This document shows positions 22,301 to 28,650 of a DNA stretch of 64,000 bases, one piece after another. Each line of letters opens with the position of its first letter. Within the stretch, counting starts at the first letter, position 1. The notes under the pieces were generated by a model. It was not told the DNA's origin. It worked only from the letters and a program-made list of their open reading frames with translations, and searched no databases. The translations under genes were made by a program, and so were the position numbers. The stretch comes from Schizochytrium sp. TIO01 (taxonomy: Eukaryota; Sar; Bigyra; Thraustochytrida; Thraustochytriidae): positions 3,051,148 through 3,115,147 of the forward strand of contig SMSO01000014.1 of the NCBI GenBank assembly GCA_004764695.1. The letters run 5' to 3'.

Positions 22301-24838
22301 GCGACCTACGAGTTCCAACAAGCGTAAAATGTCAGCTTGTGTCTCGTATCGCATTGCTCTAGAGTACCAAAAACAGTGATCGGGGCGGCGCGGGTCGTTG
22401 CGAGGAAGCGGAAGAGGAATAACTTGAGTAAAAAGATGCTGGATCAGTGCAACACGAATACAATAAGTGTTGCGAATCAGGTCCTTTTGGTTGTCAAGCA
22501 GCGTACACACATTGACACAATGACGAAGGGCTAACGCTACATCGTTGAAATTTTCGACTCGGTCTGGAACTAAGGTGAGCTGGACTGGGCGTAAGATAGG
22601 TGGGGGAGTTGCCTCGCCAGCCAGATGTTCGACACTGCAATCACGACGAAACTGCCCAAACATAGGCATACAAGCTGCCCAGGCAACCTTGCCACTATTT
22701 GGCAAAGCCAAGGCCGGTGGGAGACTTCGCTCATCGAAGGGTTTGCTAAGGGTTGCAATGCGTCCGTCAATTGAGTTAATAAGGGTGGCAATCTCTTGTA
22801 AATGCTCAGTTGTGGTCGGGGAGTTTTTCTCTTCGAGACTGCGTTTTGCAGCATTATCAGCAAGTTGCTTGAGCGCTGTCCGCATTGTCACAGCATCACC
22901 TCCGTAGACCATGTTTACCCTGCTCAAGTCATGCTGCATCATTTCGCAAACTTCCATACGAAAAAGAAGTGACACATGTTTAGCCTGATAATGATTCAGA
23001 CCAAGGAAGATAAGACATTGGCGCATGCATGCTTTGAGCAAGTGAAAGAAGGAGCCATCGGCGACGTCTCGCTGCGTGCGCATATCCATGACCGAGATAT
23101 CATAAGAGGCACGATTATTGTATAAATGCTGACGCGTGAGGTATGACATGAGAGTCTCATAAATCATCTTGGCATTGTTTTTAACATGGTAGAAAATCTT
23201 CGCTCGAAAGAGAAGAAACCAAAAGGATGAGTCGATCAAACGTTCTGCTGGGATGTCTGCGACCGTGTAACAAAGGTTTCGTTTCATTTTGCCAGTTTCT
23301 TCATCCAACCGTGCGGCGTGATAATCGAACCCATCCCAGCGCGGGGTTGGCTCGCCAGCAAAGTTCTGCTGCATTTGTTGTTCTTGCTCTGCCAGAGGAT
23401 GACCAGTGTTACATATAGTAATAGAAAATGTACTCTCCTGTCTTACGAGGATGTACATGACCAAATGGGAAAGGACGCCACGAGTACCCGAGGTCTTGTA
23501 CCCAGTATTCTCCTCAGATCGTCGGTTTGGCTTTGGGGGTGAGGGTGGTGCTGTTTGGCTCTCCGGCCTGCTGTCATCGTCTTTGTTTCCATCAGTTTTA
23601 GAGAATCGCTTTCTCATACTCTGTCGCTTCTTAAAGCTTTTGCGACTGCTAGGGTTGTCAGGCTGCTCAGCTTCATCTTCAGAAGAGTCGGATGATTCAT
23701 CAACGAGATCTCCAACAGATGTATCTGAAGTCCACCCACCGGGGAAGCAGATTACATCTCCGCTGCGCATGCTACGCACTCGCTGCACGAAACCGTGTAA
23801 GAAAGCATGGAAGTCAGCCTTCTGGGTCTGTGGTTGCAAGGGTAGGTTAACGACGACCCATGCAGCCAATGCAAATGCATTTTTGAGACTACGCAATGCC
23901 CACTTATCTCCGTTCTTGGCAACAAGCCTTTCCATAGCAGAACTAATGAACTCCAAAGTCATTCCAAGGGAAGTGAGTTCATCTGTAGGATTAGAAGGCC
24001 AAGTTCCCATGATGTAGCGGTCAGCAGACATACCGATAAATCCCGGATGGCGCCATAAGGGCTCCTTGCCGAGCATAAAACCAGAGGTAGGACCGGCTAT
24101 TGTCACGTTTGATTGCGGAGTGCTTGGAGGTGGCACGTTGAGGGGCATAGAATTCTGAGAAGATGCAGGAGGAGGAGGAGGCTGGGGAACTCCTTGGTTA
24201 ACCCGCAGCGTTGGCATTGATGCCACCGGCGGTGGTCCAGGTGACGTAATGGAGGACACAGATGATGCAGCGGGACGACCTGCAGGGGGTAAAGAGGAAG
24301 CTGACACTGATGAGACCATTCCCGAGTTTGCTGTAGGTCTCAAAGCTGCTGATTGAGCCTGTGATGAGGGCGCAACAGGTTCACAATAGTTTTTAGGGAT
24401 AAGGCCTGATCGTCCCCGAATTGTGCCATACCACCATTCAGGATCCTCAGATTCAACAACTTCAACAATATCCCCGACCTTGACTTCCAGTTCATCCTCC
24501 GCACTAGGCTCAAAATCCCATAGAATGCGAATCTGCTTTTTGCTACTTGAAGGCTTGGACGATGACGGCGTTGCCGATCGTGCCTGGGATGCAGTTGCAG
24601 CAGCAGTTGCGCCAGTCTTTGGGCGAGGTGGTAGCGCGGTGCTAGATGTCCCTGATGAAGCATCATCAAGTACCTTGACATAATCACGTGGGAAGAGTCC
24701 CTCCGGCCCTCCTGGCTTGCGACCTTTCCACCAACCGGCTTCGTCCGTGGAGTTCGTTACCTCAATTATATCACCGGTCTTGAGGCTAATCTCGTCATTG
24801 GACTGAGCATCAAAATCATATAATGCACGGGCCCTCAT
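10343..24838 (-). CDS. Giant SH3-SH3-DUF3638/DUF3645 (SF2-like NTPase)-EF-hand protein
   Basis: 4831 residues in one open frame; the start is ATG 24838, since the longer frame starts at TTG. Two SH3 domains lie at residues 1-58 (ALYDFDAQSNDEISL) and ~96-152 (ILWDFEPSAEDELEV), followed by Pro-rich linkers. The core matches the DUF3638/DUF3645 family, found in very large fungal proteins often labelled ubiquitinyl hydrolase. It shows a Walker A QMIMGAGKTT near residue 2776 (16510), DEVD near 2943 (16010), GFSGTPSD near 3349 (14780), and TTGMDIKQ with QGAFRMRGIGIGQ near 3500, an order like SF2 helicase motifs I, II, III, V and VI. A Glu-Gln repeat (~3750-3770) precedes one EF-hand (~3896; DLDGNKRLDKDEL) and a pair (~4180-4220; DSDRNGKVGCSEL, DRDMDGYLSLDEF). 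The tail is Pro/Ser-rich. Function unknown; Ca2+ binding and NTP binding are inferred from motifs. Confidence 0.85.
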   Translation of the reverse strand: MRARALYDFDAQSNDEISLKTGDIIEVTNSTDEAGWWKGRKPGGPEGLFPRDYVKVLDDASSGTSSTALPPRPKTGATAAATASQARSATPSSSKPSSSKKQIRILWDFEPSAEDELEVKVGDIVEVVESEDPEWWYGTIRGRSGLIPKNYCEPVAPSSQAQSAALRPTANSGMVSSVSASSLPPAGRPAASSVSSITSPGPPPVASMPTLRVNQGVPQPPPPPASSQNSMPLNVPPPSTPQSNVTIAGPTSGFMLGKEPLWRHPGFIGMSADRYIMGTWPSNPTDELTSLGMTLEFISSAMERLVAKNGDKWALRSLKNAFALAAWVVVNLPLQPQTQKADFHAFLHGFVQRVRSMRSGDVICFPGGWTSDTSVGDLVDESSDSSEDEAEQPDNPSSRKSFKKRQSMRKRFSKTDGNKDDDSRPESQTAPPSPPKPNRRSEENTGYKTSGTRGVLSHLVMYILVRQESTFSITICNTGHPLAEQEQQMQQNFAGEPTPRWDGFDYHAARLDEETGKMKRNLCYTVADIPAERLIDSSFWFLLFRAKIFYHVKNNAKMIYETLMSYLTRQHLYNNRASYDISVMDMRTQRDVADGSFFHLLKACMRQCLIFLGLNHYQAKHVSLLFRMEVCEMMQHDLSRVNMVYGGDAVTMRTALKQLADNAAKRSLEEKNSPTTTEHLQEIATLINSIDGRIATLSKPFDERSLPPALALPNSGKVAWAACMPMFGQFRRDCSVEHLAGEATPPPILRPVQLTLVPDRVENFNDVALALRHCVNVCTLLDNQKDLIRNTYCIRVALIQHLFTQVIPLPLPRNDPRRPDHCFWYSRAMRYETQADILRLLELVGRHFVSAALSVRITRSFDAARIITMACIATIADCVVRVYASDIPSQFSLHYDGQAAGPVHPFAFDIGYFVEESGFLAFADPYLTTARTQVLDYFTALKETVRLDHVMFRFEHSMEFGDADKRLVNQLCVQMGFDRSDGSRGLAAYFAGQNPALVDHYPELALFRDIVFLFKSLLAPTANALPELRHWKATDARLIWTIGKVKDDENAPISTEGHPPQIERRITLDVAGFGKDKLACAAYVRTYRPDTHVKKSALHSLLDFVGLGADTLPRAPPSGGDASNLAGTNIETEDDVLHVKDLPDFGGKIRASDSELLLQYLTAPYLRIPLILQFFSDQIRISALSEPKLQEVLDACLYEPGMFQPDGLVEEPRVVPTKDRSHLCTPVGLLFNELQHAPRVILDAVENMLFYAIELDVGHYSPGSSQVILYVTRLVVRILEYMDFLIERDEIEQQVARRVAEDPVSRSGPESMVRGLYVPGTTDSIPYIVEMRSKLRTKLDSSVYPMLDQWCRVATKARKMQLACVFHAHMAYLCLGTREEDMDRRVVSAILISYIFVTVNFRFHMELDPESAAKGVKRSGKKADGEADDTLNLGISPNEFFSLYQKHRGKMLRWLEANPQDRNKTMEAIVRVISLTEDKQSGMVTESKTSEEPDILIRTWQSPEIAGCLGRFMPDTEVNELRRCLDEAREVRDFEEWMRVVTTQSVDTEINVQIGEFTLKKHPMKLLDDQFVYMEDFRDVFGDINPNLGHGIQCAEVKDTENRSWKRLVGRRHDVQLWTPDWRADAENPYPRPYPSSLDATEGWIKATLDPYANTILSHVELCLPKNSYGKQSFAVLGGFVKGPDYYLDPDLPPDTPSRPIPPTLLEVVVFQIPRVVHVYEVIEHGRRWYRSLVYSSDPSFCLGDFGEVPSLSWSTGSPVLSIGSVRDKPRPPASSLVITRNLTKEMGVQEYIPRRLLKGLIPESLLDEYEFWQDLESKALIGYEIVRTDGNEEGGNLDHLPKDEEASQDRMSRIVKPKSRLHVEIIPHGPDDTSGYGNSKAYALIRRYITIDSGPRMGTEECHTLLNLLHAPASSPLKELSNILLRLDNLSHILVWTYSNVQKPDDVCRIDFVELPRVRLSFRLQEEAAQPGTPSNLKLFSQEHTGLYISSNRDPRVINLLQGLPHAVLLENWKGELFILVAATAFPTRPVVPKLLFATELVLNKTSPEWNSNLGDVRHYLYPVHLSKLFLFTPTLSSALYLFLMRFMSRRYEQAYRIADACVTDTELSAEEDQLLDLLGSMNFDMHPDAHACRLKLSLVTIGSRNVMRLPWNLVQEMSLYAIKHRRVSASCRLSVSEELTLLEEIANSAPARNLLRASKRNNGQLLFNRRALLNAMQLTALGQTSKTDLDELVVFHPQRPKPSVCFDQVRDDTALEDRKNASSWRRTLRAFSSLKPMSYERPADTSGVEALRIFNDMVQRGVSIRGGETSKGFLFLYELMTGTLSVRILDDDNPYNWACALLHMMPPHKFKKTQTMTSILRILSNNPELIREMPKYEDDRKHKFTVIFKGQNVVQKLLERCNSLLRSKAAAIHWPPTTTQFTPWRPGTHVSLPLSANHRRDRAWLAPRVLDLGLESREFGPLEATGPDGSSFVGLEAKEARAFSSAPLESIGLEPHVSHESRQSLGMAEVSLVPKGDPEQLLKVDKHAMARSHIALDLLKRMRDDAAAFERISNTATIDKLRQRDKIQDLILKLEQLYERDSKIAESSVTSMLDLVNWVDVSSKETYGEYGMRKRLGYLLNQYSGNEPKIWFELLVGNLMSRLGDFHLSQLNPFLTRETLTEVHDLCTAILMRVNRMAQTLRAIGAAHELYRALAAQEPEPALQLKSDAVVSELTAHRHYVHQPTSGQSRYTYDPRFLVFEFTYSILLRKSQVELVYDFMGALQNGESRCHQMIMGAGKTTVVGPLLALLLGDGKSLVVQVVPHALLEFSRAVMRDKFSAIIQKPVYTFVFDRFTSVDKLMYRKLLIARKSRAVVCTTPTALKSFFLKLVEAAHLLDAAKYESDDEMRSAPSMIASFFKEAFRMTTKPRKMLTEGEANMLREQMRLSTRILDLFRDGVLILDEVDLILHPLRSELNWPIGNKVPLDFTRSHLRGHDGMRWMIPFHLLDAFFAKDAGQTTLDYTSSRTANKLLKEINEAIKNGCELNLMQQQPHLVLLSRSFYTAKLRGLLAQWMLLFLSTRGLHGISDQDALDYMTRGAKGAPKAAEIINTSLTDESVKMINLAREWIGTFTPFVMAKINRVKFGLLNKSDLEKFMALDPFMPKNRKLLAIPFVGKDCPSRASEFSHPDVVLGLTILAYRYEGLRMSDFMWLLRHLRELLEEDVGPYMKREASRLFIKWVSLAGGRVRGTKVEAHKRRFKASAGVTTEETKFGEQEVNVSDEGTALEDKSGGATGTPRNPEFDDLWPLQLIDLSDAHQIDVLYRLLHRSPHAILYYLSAYIFPETMQHHGLKISACGQELGGNIMFQRRIGFSGTPSDLLPVELGECHYEKGSDGKMLYYLTDPSVMSIRLIENGWSVESLLKAIATAQPTYHALIDTGALITGLSNIEVAAFLLRNGLSEELEGVVFLDSADRKMVLTRSGKVIPLDRSGIAPDRRFSFYDQVHTTGMDIKQAISARAAITLGKDMTFRDYAQGAFRMRGIGIGQTLEVLIIPEVSMLIKLQIAAGRGQTVSPNELSKLAAQNASAQRAQNQEGSYQYSAELAENLREVTEWLVINSMRSEKIQFNLLCEQSTSNVWRKRAHYYILCNTDKVGTRGDISPQSQYLEKSVDAFRERMDFSVATAVPKARPFLEKINTMVTDHQDLIASESDHNIINMIIENMRQAEERSRAAAHSGSLAPTLAGVEGVGSNDEVAKEQVFNAEQVQEQEQEQEQEQEQEQEQEQEQVQQMEPEEYVKKKYSRKDEEPRPWDVDLLGKENAAPAMGLFSCSEFAMHRKLNESPAPIAFPQSMFISRNHYDPGWSLHTHRRIKNVIILMEWVPDLAAITNAPHLLGDTKTRMTDEKRSHLARAFEMLDLDGNKRLDKDELFELMLALDVAPDNLLRGTNEVVGFDDVTVEADEKQGKLVASGGFDGEPLSSEEQREYLENFLIYELADSLKRLYQQNVDINQFGGVDMEGFKALVEQRVFYHLQGGRHFSVLSLYEAECLRGLMHMRQRQGKTIIDNNPNTFVGMHSLYTKSLLDSSLGYKGGSEYHQTSYYETYRFINSEVYFKERHLNMLLRALQVNVPEARERWFEEVRECRRRSRRPLRDTTLHRVFITDHEYTLLEERATISRIKGRIYQRGMFILDAFRAFDSDRNGKVGCSELYGALEWLGIHIQPHQVYAVMRNLDRDMDGYLSLDEFRAAFFDRRLEASMAERGLIVPQENFNDIVIEPKRIEELNSDPRQGQQIALENKALQADVVSQFRVKVKEVHHFNRVWNSRGSMTKLKASVWNPDVESSLLKQNRSKVCLGHYAHGSLDKPGGSKGIFSKSSPSDPIRGVKYTLEMRDNERWGVSGQNELMRPLINRIMPNPVRFNQVWSQQHGSPFFAWRPIPPSPAFVALGMVATTTDSPPDVTSVHCVPKHWCVRSSLKPEKVWEDSGASGGRPGSMWVVNSLRTMVVVEGHEFPEKEIVWDLRDRVFNLTQSDIEAIAQTRNAHGAVSTQDTVTQVPFQAPIATTSMQQGASNRSLQPSASNRSLQPRFDPSASSYSMPPPPVQPRQSMPRTGFTSASSPPAPPVPSQAAQQVIPPPVTPRTSSLPRNIAQANSGTAMHTPPPVPVSQPSQVPTRPPSRSLPHASFSSANQIPARQTSSSVSGLRPPAPQSQPNPTRSASTSAKVPPPLPNKSAEVFARSPSSSSIGSSLPTRSNDPVPSRQEPPRPKVSVQSSSTSAQQFQQNRSQIMARLDAQNGSSGRPTPARPTSMARTSSRPPPPVASTGRAVPQRPSLTPRPKDTTDDDSDGHPLA
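13528..13608 (-). repeat. Gln-Glu dipeptide repeat inside the giant protein
   Basis: Hexanucleotide-like (CAAGAG/CAGGAG) units encode about a dozen QE dipeptides just before the first EF-hand. The mixed synonymous codons indicate it is maintained rather than a fresh expansion. Confidence 0.85.
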
Positions 24839-26907
24839 GGTATGTGTCCAGCCTTCTCTCAATAATACCGAGTGCAATCTGGTCTTTCAGACCTTTGGTC
24901 ACGAAGGCCAAACCTCAAGTGTATTCTAAGACAGCACGAGTCACAAGCGTCTATTAGATGCTACGAGTTAAGTCTCTGATCAAAATGTCTCAATGAGTTC
25001 CTTTGGCAATTGGCCGGAAAAAAGACCTTGCTTGCAAGTTATCGTTCGACTTGCAATTTAAATCGTCAAAGCTCAAACTCGTAAGTTTGCTACCTTTGCA
25101 GTTTTTACCTATGTGCTGAGAGGTCTTCTATTCCTTACGTTTCTGCTTGGTTTCACAGCAGGGGTCAAGAGCAGCTGAGGGTCACAGGAGTAAGTTAAAT
25201 TCGAAAGTCGTCTGAGTCGGAGTCTCCAGCGGATGCCTCGTATCCTTCCCTGGAAAAACGAGCTTCGCAGGCACCAAGGCCCAGCGGAGGCAACTAGCAC
25301 CGGGCAAGCACGGGACCCCGAGAGGTCCACGCCGTTACGGAGCTGTCCCCCGGGAACGCAGCGCCTCCTGCGGCGAGCGTCGCCGTTCAGAGTCTGGGTC
25401 TCAGGCCGCTGACAAATATTGCCTTCAATTACCCTCCTTTATGACAGGTAGATGATTATAACGAGTACTATGCCAATTATCTTTTTTCCTTGTTTTCTTT
25501 TCTTTATTCTTTATTCTTTATTCTCTACTAATGAGATCATCGATATCACTGATTAGAATATCGTTGTCAACAAGAATTATGAACACCAATTGAGCATGAA
25601 TTCGAGGTCGAGAGAAGGCGAATTTCTGGTCGACTTTTGCTGCTTTGACGTGGCCCTGCAGCGCAGATTATTGACGGCGGACCCCAGTTTCTAGTTCGCT
25701 ATGGAGGTAGGTATATGCAGTAGGTACCCTGCTAGGGTGCTTTCTCGCGAATGTTATTGTTCATGTATTACAGTTCTCGCTTTTATTTCCTGCTGCTGCT
25801 GCTGCTGCTGCTGGAAGCTGCCATTTACCCATTCTCTTCTTCGAATTCTGTACTGCGAAACGAACGTCGATTTGCTCAATCTGCTCAACGCCGCTTCTTC
25901 AGAAGATTTAGCTTGGCGAGGAGAGCCTGCTAGGCATTGACGGGCCGTCGACAAGATGTAATGCAGGGCTGCTGTCAATAGTGAGGAGGAGTTAGTGAGT
26001 TATGGGTCAGGAACACCACGAAGGAGCACAACAAGGTTGCTGACTCGCTGGACTCAAACTGGCTGTGGCATGATGCATAATACTTCAGTTCGCCTTGGCT
26101 CCATCGGATCGAGCATCGAACTTTCGCAGACCGACCGATGGGCCGATTCCTTCTTGCGAAAACCGAAGGTCAGAGGTCTTCGATATCGCACAGAATCGAC
26201 AATGTATTTGAGAGAGCGAGCGCTGAACCTGGTGTAATGCGTGAGCTCTGTGTATTAGGACGATGTGGCATCCACTTCGCAGTAGAATGATGCCGACCAG
26301 CTCGTTCTCTGCCTCATCCTGTCACCTTTTCAAGAACCGTGTCACTCGCCAAACGTTCTCTCCCAAAGGGATAGCAACGCGAAGATCAGCCAGGCAAGCT
26401 CGACATATCCAGCGAGACCACACTAAAAGCACCACAAACAAGCTAATCTATGTTCGCCTGTACATGTATAGGCGTTTTGCTTTGAAAGCAACGCGGCCAA
26501 TGTCTACGTAAGCACCCAAGCAGAGCTTGTTCGTCTTGGCGCCGTAAACTACTATTTCCATGCATTTCTAGGATGTATGCTTTCGTAGAAAATGTTGCAA
26601 TAGTTGCAATAGTTTACAGCGTGGTCGCAGCGGACCCGCACTGCTATGGTTTCTGTTAGATACTCCCTACTGCAAGTGTTCTCCTTACCTTAGTACGTCT
26701 CTAGATAGGTAGTCTGTTCTATTGCATTTACTCCACCTTACTTACAATAGTAGTAACATCGTGAACAAATGGAATGTGGCAAGCGAGCACTGAGCAGATT
26801 GGCAGGCATAGCACATTTGCCCATCGCGCGTGGGTCTCCAGTTGCTCTGCGGGGACCACGCGTGCTGCGGGTATCCCACGAAGACAAATACCCAGCCTCC
26901 CCAAAGC
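24839..26907. other. Divergent intergenic region, about 2 kb
   Basis: Lies between the giant gene (-) and the NFACT-R gene (+). It holds a GC-richer block at about 25100-25420 and a (CTG)8 run at 25790-25813. Short frames here lack recognisable protein character. Presumably two promoters; an unrecognised upstream exon of either gene cannot be excluded. Confidence 0.4.
25790..25813. repeat. (CTG)8 microsatellite
   Basis: Eight perfect CTG units between divergent genes. Confidence 0.9.
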
Positions 26908-28260
26908 ATGCAGGTTTTGGCTGGTCTGCGAATGAACTGGCCAAGCCACAACCTGAGACGTGCAGCAGCAGCCGAGGTGCTCCTTAGACCATGCCAGAAC
27001 TTCACGAAGAGCGACGTAGACTTGACGGGTTTGAGAGCGCGCACGATATCTTTAAAATCGAATTCTCGCTTTTCTTCAAGCAGCATGCTTAATGGTAGTC
27101 AGAAGGCACGATATGGGATTTGGGAAATGCGAGCGAATGTGAGCCTAGCTTTTGATTGTGGCATGTCCGCAATTGGTTTTCAGAACCAAAAGGTCCTGCG
27201 GAGTATTCTGCATCAATGGAGCTTACGTCAGCAACGGTATATGCACACAGAAGGGGCCGGTGGCGATGATGAGATATCTTCAACTCCTGAAGAAGATGCC
27301 ATGATTGAGCGTCACGCGGCTCTCTCGGAGGCCATCCGGGCGAGTTTGACAAAGCTGAAACGAGAACAGGCTGCGCTTGAACGAAGTGCAGCCCAGCTCG
27401 GGGACCTGGACGCAGTCCGGGAGATGGGTGATTTAATTGTTGCCAATATGGCTAGCGCTAAAAATGTTTTCTCCAAGGCGCGGTCACAGCAGGCTGCAAC
27501 CGTTGTACTTAGCGCTGATAAGTATCTAGACGATGGCAGTATTGTTAAAGTAGATATCAAACTCAACACGGCGAAATATGCTAATGTGAATGACCAGGTG
27601 GGAGCAATCTTTAAGAAGGTGCGGCGTATGGAACGCGGTGTAGAGGTGGTAGAGGAGCGTCTTTTGCTCTCTATGGAAAAACAAGACCTAGTAGAGGCTC
27701 TTGCCGAAAAGGTTGATGCTTGGGACTCGAACATTCTTGCGGAACTTGAGGGATTAGAGGCCCTTGCGACCAAAAATCCGCACATTAGCTGGCCCCCACC
27801 ACAGAGCAAAAAACAAGTCAAGACAGGCCTTCGTGCAAAGAAATTCCGCCGTTATCCTGGTTTTGAGGAAGGAGTACAGATTTGGGTGGGTCGAAACCGC
27901 AAAGAAAACGAAGAACTCACTTTACGCATTGGCCGCCCAGGTGAGATTTGGATGCATGCACGTGGAAGCCCTGGATCGCACGTAGTAGTGCGCACGCTTG
28001 GGCCAATCAAAACGCCGAGTAGGGAAACATTGCAACGGGCTGCTGACCTCACGGCTCTATATAGTAAACTGAAGGCAGAGGCCAAGGTACCAATCACCCT
28101 TGCGGATCCCCGACACATTCGCAAAGCTCCTCGCACGCCTGTTGGCACTGTGATGCTGATGGAAGAGATTGGCACGATGATCGGAATTCCAGACCGAGTC
28201 CATGATTTAGAAGAAGTGACACAGGAGGTTGAACCGTCCAATGAAACTTCCTCAACTTAG
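26908..28260 (+). CDS. NFACT-R domain protein (RqcH/Rqc2-like C-terminus), probably organellar
   Basis: 450 residues from ATG 26908; frame upstream of this lacks an ATG after TAG 26809, and later ATGs at 26932 and 27084 are alternatives. The first ~100 residues are Arg/Ser-rich and poor in acids up to an RQQRYMHTEG segment, as in a mitochondrial presequence. A predicted coiled coil follows (about residues 130-165, LTKLKREQAALERSAAQLG). From residue ~321 the NFACT-R (DUF814) domain is clear: GVQIWVGRNRKENEELT, GEIWMHARGSPGSHVVVRT, then ADPRHIRKAPRTPVGTV. NFACT proteins (bacterial RqcH, eukaryotic Rqc2/NEMF) bind the 60S/50S ribosomal subunit and tRNA to elongate stalled nascent chains. The NFACT-N domain that normally begins the protein is absent, so tailing activity is uncertain. 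Convergent with the antiporter gene. Confidence 0.8.
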   Translation: MQVLAGLRMNWPSHNLRRAAAAEVLLRPCQNFTKSDVDLTGLRARTISLKSNSRFSSSSMLNGSQKARYGIWEMRANVSLAFDCGMSAIGFQNQKVLRSILHQWSLRQQRYMHTEGAGGDDEISSTPEEDAMIERHAALSEAIRASLTKLKREQAALERSAAQLGDLDAVREMGDLIVANMASAKNVFSKARSQQAATVVLSADKYLDDGSIVKVDIKLNTAKYANVNDQVGAIFKKVRRMERGVEVVEERLLLSMEKQDLVEALAEKVDAWDSNILAELEGLEALATKNPHISWPPPQSKKQVKTGLRAKKFRRYPGFEEGVQIWVGRNRKENEELTLRIGRPGEIWMHARGSPGSHVVVRTLGPIKTPSRETLQRAADLTALYSKLKAEAKVPITLADPRHIRKAPRTPVGTVMLMEEIGTMIGIPDRVHDLEEVTQEVEPSNETSST

Positions 28261-28650
28261 GTGACTAAATTTGTAGTGAATAACCCCCCCCCCCCCCCAA
28301 AAAAAAAAAAAAAAACATTTTGTGCTTTTTACGTATCTACTTCGGCATTTTTCTTGTTCTTTCCACAGTATTACATCATTGTAGTATATGTGAGTCTGGG
28401 ACAAGCCTGCTATGATTTACGCCATAGGGAAGCCAAACGGCCGAAGATTAGAGAAATCTTATAATTGTTTTCAAGCCTATTCGCAACCAAGATTCCTTGT
28501 TTAAAAGCAAAGAATTTAGAATTTATAAAAGGAGAATTTAAATGGTCTAATAAATGGACTCGCCTGTGGCAATGCTGCACAAAACTTGGCGAGACAAAGT
28601 CAAATTTCACATAGGGTCTAGCTCTCAGAAGACATGAGACACAGGTAGAG
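28261..28650. other. Convergent intergenic region with poly-C/poly-A tract
   Basis: Short 3' intergenic segment. It starts with a homopolymer tract (see next entry) and otherwise shows nothing. Confidence 0.5.
28284..28315. repeat. C15-A17 homopolymer pair
   Basis: Fifteen C followed directly by seventeen A, beginning 23 nt after the NFACT-R stop codon. Its exact length is likely to be unreliable in any assembly. Confidence 0.9.

Noticed and set aside
23406-24017. 203-codon frame on the plus strand
   Set aside because: Antisense to the giant gene; Leu/Ser-rich with no recognisable features.
26809-26907. Upstream extension of the NFACT-R frame
   Set aside because: No ATG in the extension; the apparent start is GTG, so the first ATG at 26908 was used.
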